Shown: positions 32,433 to 44,516, counted from the first letter of the stretch. The stretch: 64,000 bases of DNA from UBA11524 sp965646445 (GCA_965646445.1 CBFFZW010000008.1:1-64000); one strand, 5' to 3'. Notes: generated from the letters alone by a model not told the origin. Made by a program: numbers and translations.

Positions 32433-33458
32433 ATGGCTGAATCACGAGTTGGTCTGAAGGAAATCGCGGAGCTCGCCGGGATGAGCATAGGCAATGTTTC
32501 CATGGTGCTTCGCGGGCTTGGCAACGAGGCGCGCATCAGCGCCGCCAGTCAAGAGCGTATCCTGAACGCCGCGCGTCAGCTGAATTACAAGCCGAATGTC
32601 TACGCCAAGCGCCTGCGCATGCAGAAAGCCGATAAAATGATTGTGGCCGTGTTTTTCGCATCCTCCCGCCACGTCAACGTGATGGGCTGCTTTTTCTCCG
32701 GCATTCACGATCTGCTATGCAACGCCTCGCCGGAGAGCAAGCCGGAGATCGCCCTTTATCCTTACACCAAAGGACACCTCGCCGAGGAGGACGAGCTGAT
32801 CCATCAGGGGTGCTTCAATGGCGTTCTGTTCATGGGCATGTCCTCGGAAGATATGAAGTATCTGGAATCGCTGACCATCAGCGCGCCCATCGTGGTGTTT
32901 AACCGCGTTTCCGTCAATCATCATTACGTCTACGCGGACAACGGCAATGTGGGCCAGATGGCCGCGCGCGTCTTCAACGAAATGGGACTGCGCAGGATGT
33001 GCCTTGTCACCGGCCAGACCGTTACCACCGCGGGCGCGGAAAGAAGAGACGGCTTTATTCACGAGTGTGAAAAGCTGGGGCTTGAACTGCCCCAAGAAAT
33101 GATTTTGCGCGTATCCAGCCGCTACGAAGGCGGAAACCAGGCCGCCGCGGCCATTTTGTCCGCCGACAGGCTGCCGGAGGCCATCTTTTTTTCAGAGGAT
33201 TTGATGGCTGTTTCCGCACAGCATGAGCTGCTGCTCCACGGCGTGAAAATTCCCGAGCAGGTGCGAATCATCTGCTACAACGGCAGCAACAGCGAAATCT
33301 ACACCTTTCCCATGCTCTCCACCATTCAGGTGCCCATGGAGGAAATGAGCCGGGATTGCCTTGCGCTGCTGCAAAAGGCCATTCAGCACGCCAACAGCAG
33401 ACAGATGAACATCGTCCATAAGCCGATCCTTGTGCTGCGCGAAAGCTGCGGAAAATAA
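32433..33458 (+). CDS. LacI-family transcriptional regulator
   Basis: 341 residues from the ATG preceded by AAAGGAAATTGT. The N-terminal helix-turn-helix and hinge read VGLKEIAELAGMSIGNVSMVLRG and RILNAARQLNYKPNVYAKRLR. The rest is a periplasmic-binding-protein-like sensor domain that ends HKPILVLRESCG. It is divergent from the sugar operon and probably represses it until a sugar binds. Confidence 0.93.
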   Translation: MAESRVGLKEIAELAGMSIGNVSMVLRGLGNEARISAASQERILNAARQLNYKPNVYAKRLRMQKADKMIVAVFFASSRHVNVMGCFFSGIHDLLCNASPESKPEIALYPYTKGHLAEEDELIHQGCFNGVLFMGMSSEDMKYLESLTISAPIVVFNRVSVNHHYVYADNGNVGQMAARVFNEMGLRRMCLVTGQTVTTAGAERRDGFIHECEKLGLELPQEMILRVSSRYEGGNQAAAAILSADRLPEAIFFSEDLMAVSAQHELLLHGVKIPEQVRIICYNGSNSEIYTFPMLSTIQVPMEEMSRDCLALLQKAIQHANSRQMNIVHKPILVLRESCGK

Positions 33459-33485
33459 AAAATATCTGTATGCTCAGGCTCTCAA

Positions 33486-33514
33486 GGCGGGCACCCTGGT
33501 GGGGCCCGCCTTTT
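33486..33514 (+). terminator. Terminator of the LacI-family gene
   Basis: GGCGGGC/GCCCGCC hairpin followed by TTTT, 28 nt after the stop. Confidence 0.8.
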
Positions 33515-33629
33515 CCGTATCAGTATTTCACTGATCGTTCATGACAGCTTCACACCCGATCAGCCGCCCCCTTGCCCATTGCGCCCGCCCGGAAAACATG
33601 CTACAATGTTGCCGCAAGGAGATGAACAC

Positions 33630-34544
33630 ATGCCCATCACTTCCTATTGTAAAAAGTGCGGTCGGGACGTGCCTGTGGCGGAGCGCTGTCCCCACTGCGG
33701 CGGCAAGCTGCCCAAGTCCACCCAGCGGGTGGCCTGGTGCGTGGAGCACACCCCTGTGTGCGACTGGATGTGCTGGAACGCCGCCATGCGCATCATCCTT
33801 CCGCTGTCCGCCGTGCTGCTGATTCTCATTCTGCTGCTGGAAGGGCTGGCGGGAGGCGCGCCCGCGGTGGAAACCCTGCTGCGCCGGGGGCTGCTGCTGA
33901 GCCTGTTAGGGCTTTTGTGCCTGGTCAGCGCGCTGCTGCTGCTGGCCCTGATGCTTCAGGGGGACGATCTGCTGGACTGCGCGGTGGACGGTCGGGGCGT
34001 CCACGTCACCCAGTACCTTCCCAACCCGACGCCCCTGAAGCTGCTTCTGCGCCTGAAGTCCCCCACGCTGATGGCCCAGCTTGACCCCGATGATCCCGCT
34101 CCCATGGTGTGCGTCCGCCAGCAGGAGCTGGCCTGGAAGGACGTCGCCCGGGTGCAGCTGTGGCCCGATAAAACGCTGATCCTCCTTTACGCCCCTACCT
34201 GGTGGATGCGCCTGGCGCTGCCCTGCACCCCCTTCACCTATGAGGACAGCCTGTCCTTCATGCGGGACAAGCTGGGGCGGAAGAAGACGGTGCTGCTCCC
34301 CGGCGAGCTGGTGGCGCCGCCCAAGCCCAAGGCTCCCAAGGCCAGGCCGGTGAAGGCCGAGCAGCTGGCCTTCGATCTGCCGCAGGCTTCGCCTGTTCCC
34401 GCGCCTTCCGCCGAGCCTTCGCCTTTCCCCGCCGAGCAGGAGGAGGATTTCATGCCCCTGGCCGACGTTCTGGCCGAGCTGAAGGCCGGGGAAAGCAGCG
34501 GCGATGAAGCGGGAAATTTCCCAGGTTCGCCCGGGAGCAATTGA
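33630..34544 (+). CDS. Zinc-ribbon membrane protein of unknown function
   Basis: 304 residues from the ATG after AAGGAGATGAACAC. An N-terminal zinc ribbon has two CxxC pairs (CKKCG and CPHCG, residues 7-24). Two hydrophobic stretches follow (IILPLSAVLLILILLLEGLAG and LLSLLGLLCLVSALLLLALM). A cytoplasmic region with a PH-like pattern (DGRGVHVTQYLPNP, ELAWKDVARVQLWPDKTLILL) precedes a Pro/Ala/Lys-rich tail. I do not recognise the family. Its stop codon overlaps the gpmI promoter. Confidence 0.7.
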   Translation: MPITSYCKKCGRDVPVAERCPHCGGKLPKSTQRVAWCVEHTPVCDWMCWNAAMRIILPLSAVLLILILLLEGLAGGAPAVETLLRRGLLLSLLGLLCLVSALLLLALMLQGDDLLDCAVDGRGVHVTQYLPNPTPLKLLLRLKSPTLMAQLDPDDPAPMVCVRQQELAWKDVARVQLWPDKTLILLYAPTWWMRLALPCTPFTYEDSLSFMRDKLGRKKTVLLPGELVAPPKPKAPKARPVKAEQLAFDLPQASPVPAPSAEPSPFPAEQEEDFMPLADVLAELKAGESSGDEAGNFPGSPGSN

Positions 34545-34569
34545 CAATTGCCCATATTTGTTCTATGCT
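34541..34569 (+). promoter_or_regulatory. Promoter of gpmI
   Basis: TTGACA (34541-34546), a 17-nt spacer and TATGCT (34564-34569). The TGA stop of the preceding gene lies inside the -35 hexamer. Confidence 0.85.
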
Positions 34570-34630
34570 TAATAGGTATGCGGTTTTGAAATGCCGCAGG
34601 GAACAACATGAACAGGAGGTCGCTCTTTCA

Positions 34631-36211
<1,581 letters not shown>

Positions 36212-36222
36212 ACAGCAGCAGG

Positions 36223-36266
36223 AAAAGCCCCTCGCGAGTCTTCGGATTCGCGAGGGGCCATTTTTG
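36223..36266. terminator. Bidirectional terminator between gpmI and the sensor kinase gene
   Basis: GCCCCTCGCGA/TCGCGAGGGGC stem with a 10-nt loop, followed by ATTTTTG on the plus strand and preceded by GGAAAA, giving TTTTCC on the minus strand. Confidence 0.85.
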
Positions 36267-36287
36267 TGGAAAGATTCGACGGTCACG

Positions 36288-37523
36288 CTATCCTCTTGCC
36301 AGCGTCACCATGACGCGGAAGGTGTGCTCATCGGGATAGGCCGCCGTCACAGCGCCCTTATGGGCCTGGGCAATGCTCCTGGCCGCCGACAGACCGATGC
36401 CGCAGCCGCCGGTCTGCTGGTTGTGAGCGGCGTCGCCCCGGGTGAAGCGCTCGAAAAGGCACTCCGGCGGGCAGCTTGGCAGCGTCGTCACGCTGTTATC
36501 CAATTGAAGCACCGCATTCCGATGGCGGCTATGGGCCGTCAGCCTGATGCTTCCGCCCTCCTGCGCATACTGCACGGCATTGTCCAGCAGCATCCGCATC
36601 AGCTGACCCAGCGCCTCCCCGTGGCCCCGCAGCGTCAGGCCGTCTTCCACCTGGGCGTCCAGCGTGAGCTTCTTTCGAGCCATGGGCTCACGGTAGTTTT
36701 CCAATTCCGCGCGCACAAGCGCGCTCCAATCCACGGTGTGCTTCTGCTCACGGGCCAAGCCCTCGTCCAGGCGGGAAATCATCATCAGCTGGGCAATCAG
36801 CCGCGTCAGCCGCGCGGCCTGTCCGCGAATGTTCTGGCTCCAGCGGTTCTCCCCCATCATCAGCTCCATGGCGTCCAGGTTGGCCGTCATGATGGCGACG
36901 GGCGTCTTCAGCTCATGGCTGGCATTGGTGATGAACTCCTTCTGGCTGTTGATGTTCCTCAGCCAGGCCCGGGAAACCCGCCGCGCCACAGGCTGAAGGA
37001 TGACGAACAGCAGCAGCAGGCTCACCACGGCCATCAGCGCCGTGCCGCGGAGGGTCTCCATCAGCACATGCATCTGCACGCTGTTGTCCACCAGCACCAG
37101 ACGCCGGACGCCCCCGGCCTCCGTCACGATTTCATAGCGGAAGGCCCCCTGCTTGCCCCTGGGGCTGTCCAGGCTCAGAATATCAGCCGCCAACTGACTC
37201 AGCTCCTCCTGCGAGGTGTGGGTGAAGCCCAGGCTTTGCATGGCGAGGACATTGCCCTCCGCGTCCACCCGGATGTCATGGGCCGCCCCGGGAAAAAAGC
37301 GCTCCTCCTCCCACGGGCGGCGATTCCGGCGCTGGTCAAAATCCGGCGGTCTCCGGGAAATCTCGTCCTGACTGAGCATCACCTCCAGCATCTGCCCGGA
37401 AGCCGTTTCCATCTGAACATAATTCATCAGGAAAACGCCGCTGGCAATCAGCAAGATCAATATGGCAAAGGACAGCATGGCCCCCTGAACGAACCGCCTG
37501 CGCAGCATTTTTTCCATGGTCAT
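36288..37523 (-). CDS. Two-component sensor histidine kinase
   Basis: 411 residues, starting at an ATG that overlaps the response regulator stop (ATGA). A first membrane segment (about residues 13-35), an extracytoplasmic sensor region (about 36-160) and a second membrane segment (about 161-178) precede the H-box FITNASHELKTPVAIM (His203), N-box LGQLMRMLLDNAVQYAQ and G-box GGCGIGLSAARSIAQAHKG. No clear metal or peptide motif is seen in the sensor region. It partners with the adjacent regulator and probably controls the divergent export operon. Confidence 0.94.
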   Translation of the reverse strand: MTMEKMLRRRFVQGAMLSFAILILLIASGVFLMNYVQMETASGQMLEVMLSQDEISRRPPDFDQRRNRRPWEEERFFPGAAHDIRVDAEGNVLAMQSLGFTHTSQEELSQLAADILSLDSPRGKQGAFRYEIVTEAGGVRRLVLVDNSVQMHVLMETLRGTALMAVVSLLLLFVILQPVARRVSRAWLRNINSQKEFITNASHELKTPVAIMTANLDAMELMMGENRWSQNIRGQAARLTRLIAQLMMISRLDEGLAREQKHTVDWSALVRAELENYREPMARKKLTLDAQVEDGLTLRGHGEALGQLMRMLLDNAVQYAQEGGSIRLTAHSRHRNAVLQLDNSVTTLPSCPPECLFERFTRGDAAHNQQTGGCGIGLSAARSIAQAHKGAVTAAYPDEHTFRVMVTLARG

Positions 37524-38194
37524 CCGCTCCTCTCCAGCGCGTATCCCACGCCCCGCCGGGACTGAATGACAACGCCGCATCGCAGGCCCTGCAGCTTCTT
37601 GCGCAGATAGGAAATGTAAACCCACACGCTGCCGTTTTCGACTTCCCGGTTCAGTCCCCACACCAGCTCGATCAGCCGCTCGACGGAGAAGTACATGCCG
37701 GGGTTGCGCATGAACACCTCCATCAGCTGATATTCCAGGTTGCTCAGGGCCTCCGCACGCTCGCCGCATCGCAGCGTGCAGCACTCCCGGTCCAGCGTCA
37801 GGCCGCCGAAGCACAGCGAATCCGGCATATAGCGCCCGCCCCGCCGCACCAGGGCCTTCACCCGGGCCAGCAGCTCCGCCATGGCAAAGGGCTTGGGCAG
37901 ATAATCATCCGCGCCGACATCAAAGCCCTCCACCTTGTCGGAAAGCGTATCCTTCGCCGTCAGCAGCATCACCGGGGTAATGTTGCCCTCGCTCCGAAGC
38001 TGCCGCAGCACGCTCAGGCCGTTCAGCCCCGGCAGCATGATGTCCAGGATGATGCCGTCATAGGCCTGGTTCCGCGCCCAATACAGCGCGTCGCCGCCGT
38101 TGAACACGGGATCCACCGCGTAATGATGATAGGTCAGTATATCCACCAGGGCCTCGGACATGGCCGGCTCATCCTCCACCAGCAGCAGCCGCAT
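37520..38194 (-). CDS. OmpR/PhoB-family response regulator
   Basis: 224 residues. The receiver domain has LLLVEDEP, phosphoacceptor Asp51 in LDIMLPGLNG, LLTAKD and the conserved Lys in DYLPKPFAMAEL. The winged-helix DNA-binding domain (LSNLEYQLMEVFMRNPGMYFSVERLIELVWG, VWVYISYLRKKL) binds direct repeats. A TTTAAG-N5-TTTAAG box before the divergent operon fits this class. Confidence 0.95.
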   Translation of the reverse strand: MRLLLVEDEPAMSEALVDILTYHHYAVDPVFNGGDALYWARNQAYDGIILDIMLPGLNGLSVLRQLRSEGNITPVMLLTAKDTLSDKVEGFDVGADDYLPKPFAMAELLARVKALVRRGGRYMPDSLCFGGLTLDRECCTLRCGERAEALSNLEYQLMEVFMRNPGMYFSVERLIELVWGLNREVENGSVWVYISYLRKKLQGLRCGVVIQSRRGVGYALERSG

Positions 38195-38352
38195 CGGTTC
38201 CCCTCCTCATTCGTTCCTTCGCGTCGCAATGCTTCTCCCATTTCGCCGTTGTCCACGCCTTTTCCTTCATCATATGGGATATTTTCATCCAACCTTGAAT
38301 ATTGAGGGTTTTACAGTTTGTTCACAGTTGAAAGCCTTTTCCGGGGGCTTTC

Positions 38353-38385
38353 TTTAAGGTTGGTTTAAGCCGCCGCTGGTAAGAT
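38353..38385 (+). promoter_or_regulatory. Response-regulator box and -10 of the ABC export operon
   Basis: TTTAAG (38353-38358), N5 and TTTAAG (38364-38369) form an 11-bp direct repeat. Ten nt downstream is TAAGAT (38380-38385), a -10 with no TTGACA-like -35. This is the geometry of PhoB-type activation. A second 11-bp repeat (ACAGTT-type, about 38315-38332) lies further upstream. Confidence 0.6.
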
Positions 38386-38445
38386 AAGGACACAGGCGGA
38401 GGGCGGCAGCTCTCCGCCGGGATGAACAGAAACGGGGGAATGAAA

Positions 38446-39533
38446 ATGACCGAACAACAGCCGAAAAAAGTGAAGAAGCGCGGCAGAAGAATTCTGCGCA
38501 GGCTTCTTGTGTGGATGCTGCTGCTGATGCTGCTGGCGGCGGGAGGCTATCTGGGCTATCACGCCCTCAAGCGGGAGTACACCGTCACCTATGACGGCTA
38601 CACCGCCGTAACCGGCAGCATCTCCAATTCGCTTTCCTTTTCCAGTAGCCTGGCGCTGATCGACAGCGCGTCTTATACGGCCTCCTCCTCCGCCACGGTG
38701 CGCCAGGTTTATGTCGCCGTGGGCGACCAGGTGCATGAGGGCGACAAGCTGCTGCGCCTGTCCACCGGCGAAACCATCGAGGCCGAATTTGACGGCAGGG
38801 TTAACCAGCTTGACGTGGACAAGGGGGACAGCGTGGCCCCCGGCGACAGCCTGATCCAGGTGGCCGATTTCGAGCACCTGCGGGTGAACCTCCGGGTGGA
38901 CGAATACGACATCGCTGACGTATCGGTGGGGCAAAGCTGCACCGTCACCACCACCGCCACCAATCAGACGTTTGCGTCCATCATCGACGCCATCAGCTAC
39001 ATTTCCTCCTCCCAGGGCTCTGTGGCCTACTACACGGCCACGGTCTATGTGAACGTGGCCGAGGCGGAAAACGTCTATCCCGGCATGCAGGTCACCGTCA
39101 CCGTGCCCCAGGAGGAAGCCAAGGACGTGGTCATTCTCAAAATGGACGCCCTCTCCTTCAGCGCGGCCAACAGCGCTTTTGTTTACAAGCAGCTGGAGGA
39201 CGGCACCATGGAGCAAACGCCGGTGGAAGTCGGCGTCAGCAACGGCAATTATGTGGAAATCAAGTCCGGCATCGCGTCGGGCGAAACGGTGTACGCCGTC
39301 GCTGAGGCCGAGGAGACCGCCTCCGCCCTGGGCGGACTGCTCTCCGGTATCTTCGGCGGACAGCAGATGAACATGCCCGGCGGCCCGGCGGGCTTTGGCA
39401 ACGGGCAGATGCCTGACTTCGGCAATGGCCAGATGCCTGACTTTGGCGGCTCTGACGGCTCCACAAGGCCCGGCGGCGGAGAGCGGCGGAACAACGACGG
39501 CTTTGGCGGCAGCGGCGGCATGGGAGGCGGCCA

Positions 39534-39537
<4 letters not shown>
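38446..39537 (+). CDS. Membrane-fusion/periplasmic adaptor protein (MacA-like)
   Basis: 363 residues from the ATG placed 7 nt after GGGGG. A Lys/Arg-rich N-terminus leads to a membrane anchor (LLVWMLLLMLLAAGGYLGYHAL), then a lipoyl/barrel-sandwich domain (SSSATVRQVYVAVGDQVHEGDKLLRLSTG). The C-terminal 55 residues are Gly/Met/Asn-rich (FGNGQMPDFGNGQMPDFGG). Adaptors couple MacB-type ABC exporters to the outside. ATGA overlap with the ATPase gene. Confidence 0.9.
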
Positions 39538-40224
<687 letters not shown>

Positions 40225-40232
<8 letters not shown>

Positions 40233-41436
40233 CGCCATTCGGGCCTGCGTGGTCATGGTCTGGGAGTGCGTCCTCATGTCCCTGGACAATATCCGCAGCA
40301 ATAAAATCCGTTCTTTCCTGACGCTGCTGGGCATCATGATCGGCGTCACCGCCGTCATCGCCCTCATCACCACGGTCTCCGGCGTGTCCGGCTCCCTGTC
40401 CTCCTCCTTTACCGATATGGGCGCGGGTACGCTGACCGTATCGGTAACGGGCAGCGACCTGAAAAGCGGCATGACCGCCGAGGATCTGGCCGAGCTCACC
40501 GCGCTTCCTTGCGTGGACGGCATCACCCCCACCGTCACCATCAGCGCCCAGCTTTCCTACGGCGGCAAGACCAAGAGCCGCGTCACCGTTTCCGGCAAGA
40601 ACGCCTACTATTTCTGGGTCAATCAGGACACGGCCACCCGGGGACGGGCGCTGAACTTTGTGGACGACGACAGCGCCACCTTTGCCTGCATGATCAGCAA
40701 GGACATGGTGGAGCACTTCTTCTACGGCGTGGATCCCCTGGGCAAGACCATCATCATCAGCGGCCTGCCTTTCACCATCGTCGGCCTGTTCGAGGAGGAC
40801 GCGGGCGGCGGCGTGGCCAGCATCTTCAGCGGCACGGCGGATGTTTTCATCCCCTACACCACCGCGCTGAAAATGAACAACGACAACGTTGTGACCAATT
40901 TCACCGTCTACCTGGCGGAGGGCGCGGACTCCTCCGAAGCCGCCACGGACATCGAAAACGCCATGGACGCCATGTTCAGCTTTGAGGACGACTGCTTTGA
41001 GGTCACCACCATGTCCTCCATCGAGGACACCATGCAGGAAATGCTGGGCATGATGACGACGCTGCTGGCCGGCATCGCCTCCATCGCGCTTGTGGTGGGC
41101 GGCATCGGCATCATGAACATGATGCTCACCTCCGTCACCGAGCGCACCACGGAAATCGGCCTGAAAAAAGCCCTGGGCGCCATGCCCTGGCAAATTCAGA
41201 TCCAGTTCCTGATCGAATCCTTCCTGCTGTCCATGCTGGGCGGTCTGTTGGGCGTCGCGGCGGGTCTGGCCCTCTCCGCGGTTCTCTGCCAGCTGCTGGG
41301 CACCGCCTTCGTCCTCAGCATGACCTCCATCACCCTGGGCGTGGGTTTCTCCGCGGCAGTCGGCATTCTGTTCGGCTGGGCGCCCGCCCGCAAGGCCAGC
41401 CGCCTCAATCCCATCGACGCGCTGAGAAGCATGTAA
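40225..41436 (+). CDS. MacB-type ABC transporter permease
   Basis: 403 residues from the ATG after GGAGGTGAAG, overlapping the ATPase gene by 8 nt. An N-terminal segment (NKIRSFLTLLGIMIGVTAVIALIT), a large extracellular MacB-PCD region (about residues 45-270) and three C-terminal membrane segments starting at LLAGIASIALVVGGIGIMNMMLTSVTER follow the FtsX/MacB pattern. It uses a mechanotransmission mechanism rather than a conventional pore. Confidence 0.95.
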
Positions 41437-41523
41437 TGGGCTTACCCATCGGTTCCTGTGCTGTCTGATATTTCTTGCGATCAGTCAGTGTAACACCACT
41501 AACCATGAAGGGAGACATCCACG

Positions 41524-42645
41524 ATGAAATACCGCCTCCGAACCTTCCTGTCGTTCCTCCTTTGCGCCCTGCTGTTTCTGTCCTGCGCGCAGGCGGAAAC
41601 ACTGACCATGAGCGGCACCGTCACCGCCGCCGCTACCCGCGAGATCTACGCGCCCATCGGCGGCACGGTGGCCCATGTGGCGGTGGAAGCCGGTCAATCC
41701 GTCGCCGCGGACGACGTGCTCCTGACCCTTCAGACCACCAAGGTGTACGCCGAGGAGGACGGCACGGTCACGGGCGTCTTCGGCCAGCCCGGCGATGACG
41801 CGGACAGCGTGGCCGAGCGCTACGGCGCGGTGCTCTACATGGAGGGCAGCGTGCTCTACACCGTGTCCGCCTCCACCGAGAACGCCTACAACGCCACGGA
41901 AAACAAGCTCGTCCATGTGGGCGAGGCGGTGTACCTGCAGTGCCGCAGCAACAGCGACCGGGTGGGCGTGGGCGTCATCAGCGCCATTGAGGGCACCTCC
42001 TATACCATCCGCGTCAGCGAGGGCGTGCTGATGCCGGGGGATTCGGTCAACGTGTTCCGCAGCGTCGATTACGCCAACAGCGCCAAGATCGGCCGCGGCA
42101 GCGTCAGCCGGGTCAACCCCACCGCCGTCACCGGCAGCGGCGCCATTGTGCGCATCGCCGTCACGGACGGTCAGCAGGTCAAGCGGGGCGATCTGCTGCT
42201 GGAAACCCTCACCGGCAGCTTTGACGGCCTGTACATGAGCGGCGTGGACTTCCTGGCGGAGGAGGCGGGCGTCGTCAAGACCATTCAGCCCCAGCAGGGC
42301 GATACCGTGCAGAAGGGCAGCGTTGTGGCGGTGCTTTACCCCCAGGGCAGCATGCGCGTGGAAGCCTCCGTTTCCGAGGACAGCCGCGGTCAGCTGCGGG
42401 TGGGTCAGCCGGTTACGGTGGAGCTGTCCACGGACGAAACCAAGGTCTACCCCGGCACCATCGCCATGCTGTCCTACCTGGCTGAGGAAAGCGCCGGCCA
42501 GGACACCGGCGTGACCTACAAGGTGCTGGTGGACTTTACCCCGGATGAGGCCGTGCATTACGGCATGAATGCGGTGGTCTCCACCATGGAGGAAGGTGAA
42601 GCCGATGCCGCGGACAGCCCCAGCGCTGAGCAGCCGAATGCATAA
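41524..42645 (+). CDS. Secreted lipoyl-domain adaptor-like protein (HlyD family)
   Basis: 373 residues. Signal peptide MKYRLRTFLSFLLCALLFLS is cleaved after AQA, or lipidated at the Cys of FLSC. Two lipoyl-like halves flank a central region: REIYAPIGGTVAHVAVEAGQSVAADDVLLTL and VDFLAEEAGVVKTIQPQQGDTVQKGSVVAVL. GAAGGGAGACATCC precedes the ATG. A second adaptor in the same operon as a MacA-like protein is unusual. Confidence 0.85.
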   Translation: MKYRLRTFLSFLLCALLFLSCAQAETLTMSGTVTAAATREIYAPIGGTVAHVAVEAGQSVAADDVLLTLQTTKVYAEEDGTVTGVFGQPGDDADSVAERYGAVLYMEGSVLYTVSASTENAYNATENKLVHVGEAVYLQCRSNSDRVGVGVISAIEGTSYTIRVSEGVLMPGDSVNVFRSVDYANSAKIGRGSVSRVNPTAVTGSGAIVRIAVTDGQQVKRGDLLLETLTGSFDGLYMSGVDFLAEEAGVVKTIQPQQGDTVQKGSVVAVLYPQGSMRVEASVSEDSRGQLRVGQPVTVELSTDETKVYPGTIAMLSYLAEESAGQDTGVTYKVLVDFTPDEAVHYGMNAVVSTMEEGEADAADSPSAEQPNA

Positions 42646-43438
42646 ATGTCTGACGGCCCTGCTGGCGGCCATGGTTTTTCTCGCTGTCGGGCTGGCCGCT
42701 CACGCGGAGCCCACCACCCCCACCGACCTGACAACGCCCACGGACATGCCTGCCGTCACCCCTGAGCCCACGCCCGCCCCTTCTCCCAAGCCCACCGACG
42801 TGCCCCAGGTCTCTCCCGCACCCACGGAAGGCCCTGAAGCCTCGCCCATGCCGGGGGAAAGCGGTATGCCGCCGGGCCGACCCGGTGGCGGCGGTCGCCC
42901 CTCCTTCGGACGGCGGCCCTCCGGCGGAGGCCAGGGCGGCGCCTCCGAGGGGGAGACAGGCTTTCAGGTAACACCCGGCAAGGCCCTGACCCAAACCCAC
43001 GCTTCCGGCAGCCGGGACATGACAGCCTATGGCACAGTCAGCCTCACGCCGGACGACGAGCCCATGCGTCAGCTGACCCTGGGCGGGCAAGCGGTGGACA
43101 TCGACTGCGGCGGCGCGGTCTTTACGGCGGCCGTGGAGGACGCCACGCTGACCCTCACCGCGGAAAACGGCGCGGAATGGCGCGCGACCCTGGCCGCCCT
43201 GGATACGCTGCGCATCAGCGGCATTGAGCGCGTTACCCTGCAATGCGCCGCGTGGTGTACCGAGCTGGACACCTCCCTGACCTTCACAGGCAGCGCCTAC
43301 GTGCGCCTCCGGGCCCAGGGATACGTTTCCGCCGACTTTCTCCTGCGGGTCACGGCGGAGGGCGTCGACGTCGACGCGGCGGGTCAGACCTACCGCCTTC
43401 ATCAGAGCCGCCTGGAAAGGGAGGAAGAACGTCTATGA
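42605..43438 (+). CDS. Secreted Pro/Thr-rich protein of unknown function
   Basis: 277 residues from the ATG after GGAGGAAGGTG, overlapping the previous gene by 41 nt. The signal region CLTALLAAMVFLAVGLAAHA is followed by a Pro/Thr/Ser-rich linker (residues about 36-95), a Gly/Arg-rich patch (PPGRPGGGGRPSFGRRPSGG) and a beta-rich C-terminal domain. I do not recognise the fold. It is translationally coupled to the next adaptor gene by ATGA, so it is part of the export system. Confidence 0.7.
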   Translation: MPRTAPALSSRMHKCLTALLAAMVFLAVGLAAHAEPTTPTDLTTPTDMPAVTPEPTPAPSPKPTDVPQVSPAPTEGPEASPMPGESGMPPGRPGGGGRPSFGRRPSGGGQGGASEGETGFQVTPGKALTQTHASGSRDMTAYGTVSLTPDDEPMRQLTLGGQAVDIDCGGAVFTAAVEDATLTLTAENGAEWRATLAALDTLRISGIERVTLQCAAWCTELDTSLTFTGSAYVRLRAQGYVSADFLLRVTAEGVDVDAAGQTYRLHQSRLEREEERL

Positions 43439-44439
43439 AAAAAATGGCTTCAATGGTGTTCGCCCTGGCGCTGGCCTTTCTGCTCACCACCGGCGCGCGG
43501 GCGGATGCCTGGAGCGGCCAGGTGGAGGCCGACGCCATCACCCTGCTGACGGCGGATTCCTCCGGCGCCCTGACGGCCCTGGACATCCTCCCCGGGCAGC
43601 TTGTGAGCAAGGGTGACATCCTGGGGAGCGTCGCCGTCACCCGGCACTTCGCACCCTCAGACGGTACCGTGGCGGCCATTCACTTCAAGGTGGGCGACAC
43701 GCTCAAGGACACGGTGGTGGAAATCGAGCCCGTCAGCCCCTACGTCATCCACTGCACCCTGACCGACGGGGTTTCGGCTGAAAACGCGGCCATCCACTGC
43801 GGCGAAACGCTTTGGATGAAGTGTACCTCCGACGGCTCTCACCGGGCCTTCGGGCGCGTCACCAGCGTGGAGGGAAGCGACTACCAGGTTGAGGCCCTGG
43901 GGGGCGAATTGTACATCGGAGAAACCGTTTCCCTGTACCGCGATACGGATTTCGCGAAAAGCAGCCTCGTGGGGCGCGGCACCGTGGTGGCCAGCGAAAC
44001 CATCGCCGTCACGGCAGAGGGCACGCTGACATCGCTGAGCGTTGCCCAGGGGGCCAGGGTGGAGCGGGGCCAGCTGCTGTTCACCACCGCCTCCGCCGAA
44101 GAAACGAACCTCGTCGCCCCCTGCGGCGGCATTGTGACCGAGGTGCTGGCCCAGGCCGGCGATTCGGTACAGGAGCAGCAGGCCCTGGCGCGGATTGCCG
44201 CCGACGTCGCCCTGCGGGCCGAGGTATCCGCCGAAGACCTGGGGCGCTTCCAGATCGGTCAGCGCGTCGCTTATCTGCGGGGCGACGATCCCCATGAGAC
44301 GCCCCGCCGGGCCGTCATCACGGACGTCCTCATGGATACGGAAAACGGCGGCGGTACCATCGTCTGCCAGCCGGAGGAGAATCTGCTGCCCATCGGCCTG
44401 AGCATCACCCTGACGGATGATGCCGCGGCGCTCCCCTGA
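43435..44439 (+). CDS. Secreted lipoyl-domain adaptor-like protein, third in the operon
   Basis: 334 residues with signal peptide MKKMASMVFALALAFLLTTG cleaved after ARA. Two lipoyl-like segments, LDILPGQLVSKGDILGSVAVT and GGIVTEVLAQAGDSVQEQQALARI, flank a central beta domain. It resembles the protein encoded two genes upstream. The start follows GGAGGAAGAACG and overlaps the previous stop. Confidence 0.8.
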   Translation: MKKMASMVFALALAFLLTTGARADAWSGQVEADAITLLTADSSGALTALDILPGQLVSKGDILGSVAVTRHFAPSDGTVAAIHFKVGDTLKDTVVEIEPVSPYVIHCTLTDGVSAENAAIHCGETLWMKCTSDGSHRAFGRVTSVEGSDYQVEALGGELYIGETVSLYRDTDFAKSSLVGRGTVVASETIAVTAEGTLTSLSVAQGARVERGQLLFTTASAEETNLVAPCGGIVTEVLAQAGDSVQEQQALARIAADVALRAEVSAEDLGRFQIGQRVAYLRGDDPHETPRRAVITDVLMDTENGGGTIVCQPEENLLPIGLSITLTDDAAALP

Positions 44440-44456
44440 ATGGCTTTAACAGCAAA

Positions 44457-44490
44457 AGCCTGCCGCGCTTTTCAATGTCGCGGCAGGCTC
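44457..44490. terminator. Terminator hairpin, left flank of repeat copy 3
   Basis: GCCTGCCGCG/CGCGGCAGGC hairpin shortly after the last gene of the export operon. It recurs with two changed bases at 44704-44737. Confidence 0.7.
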
Positions 44491-44516
44491 AGGATATCAG
44501 CAAAGTCCCTGGATGA

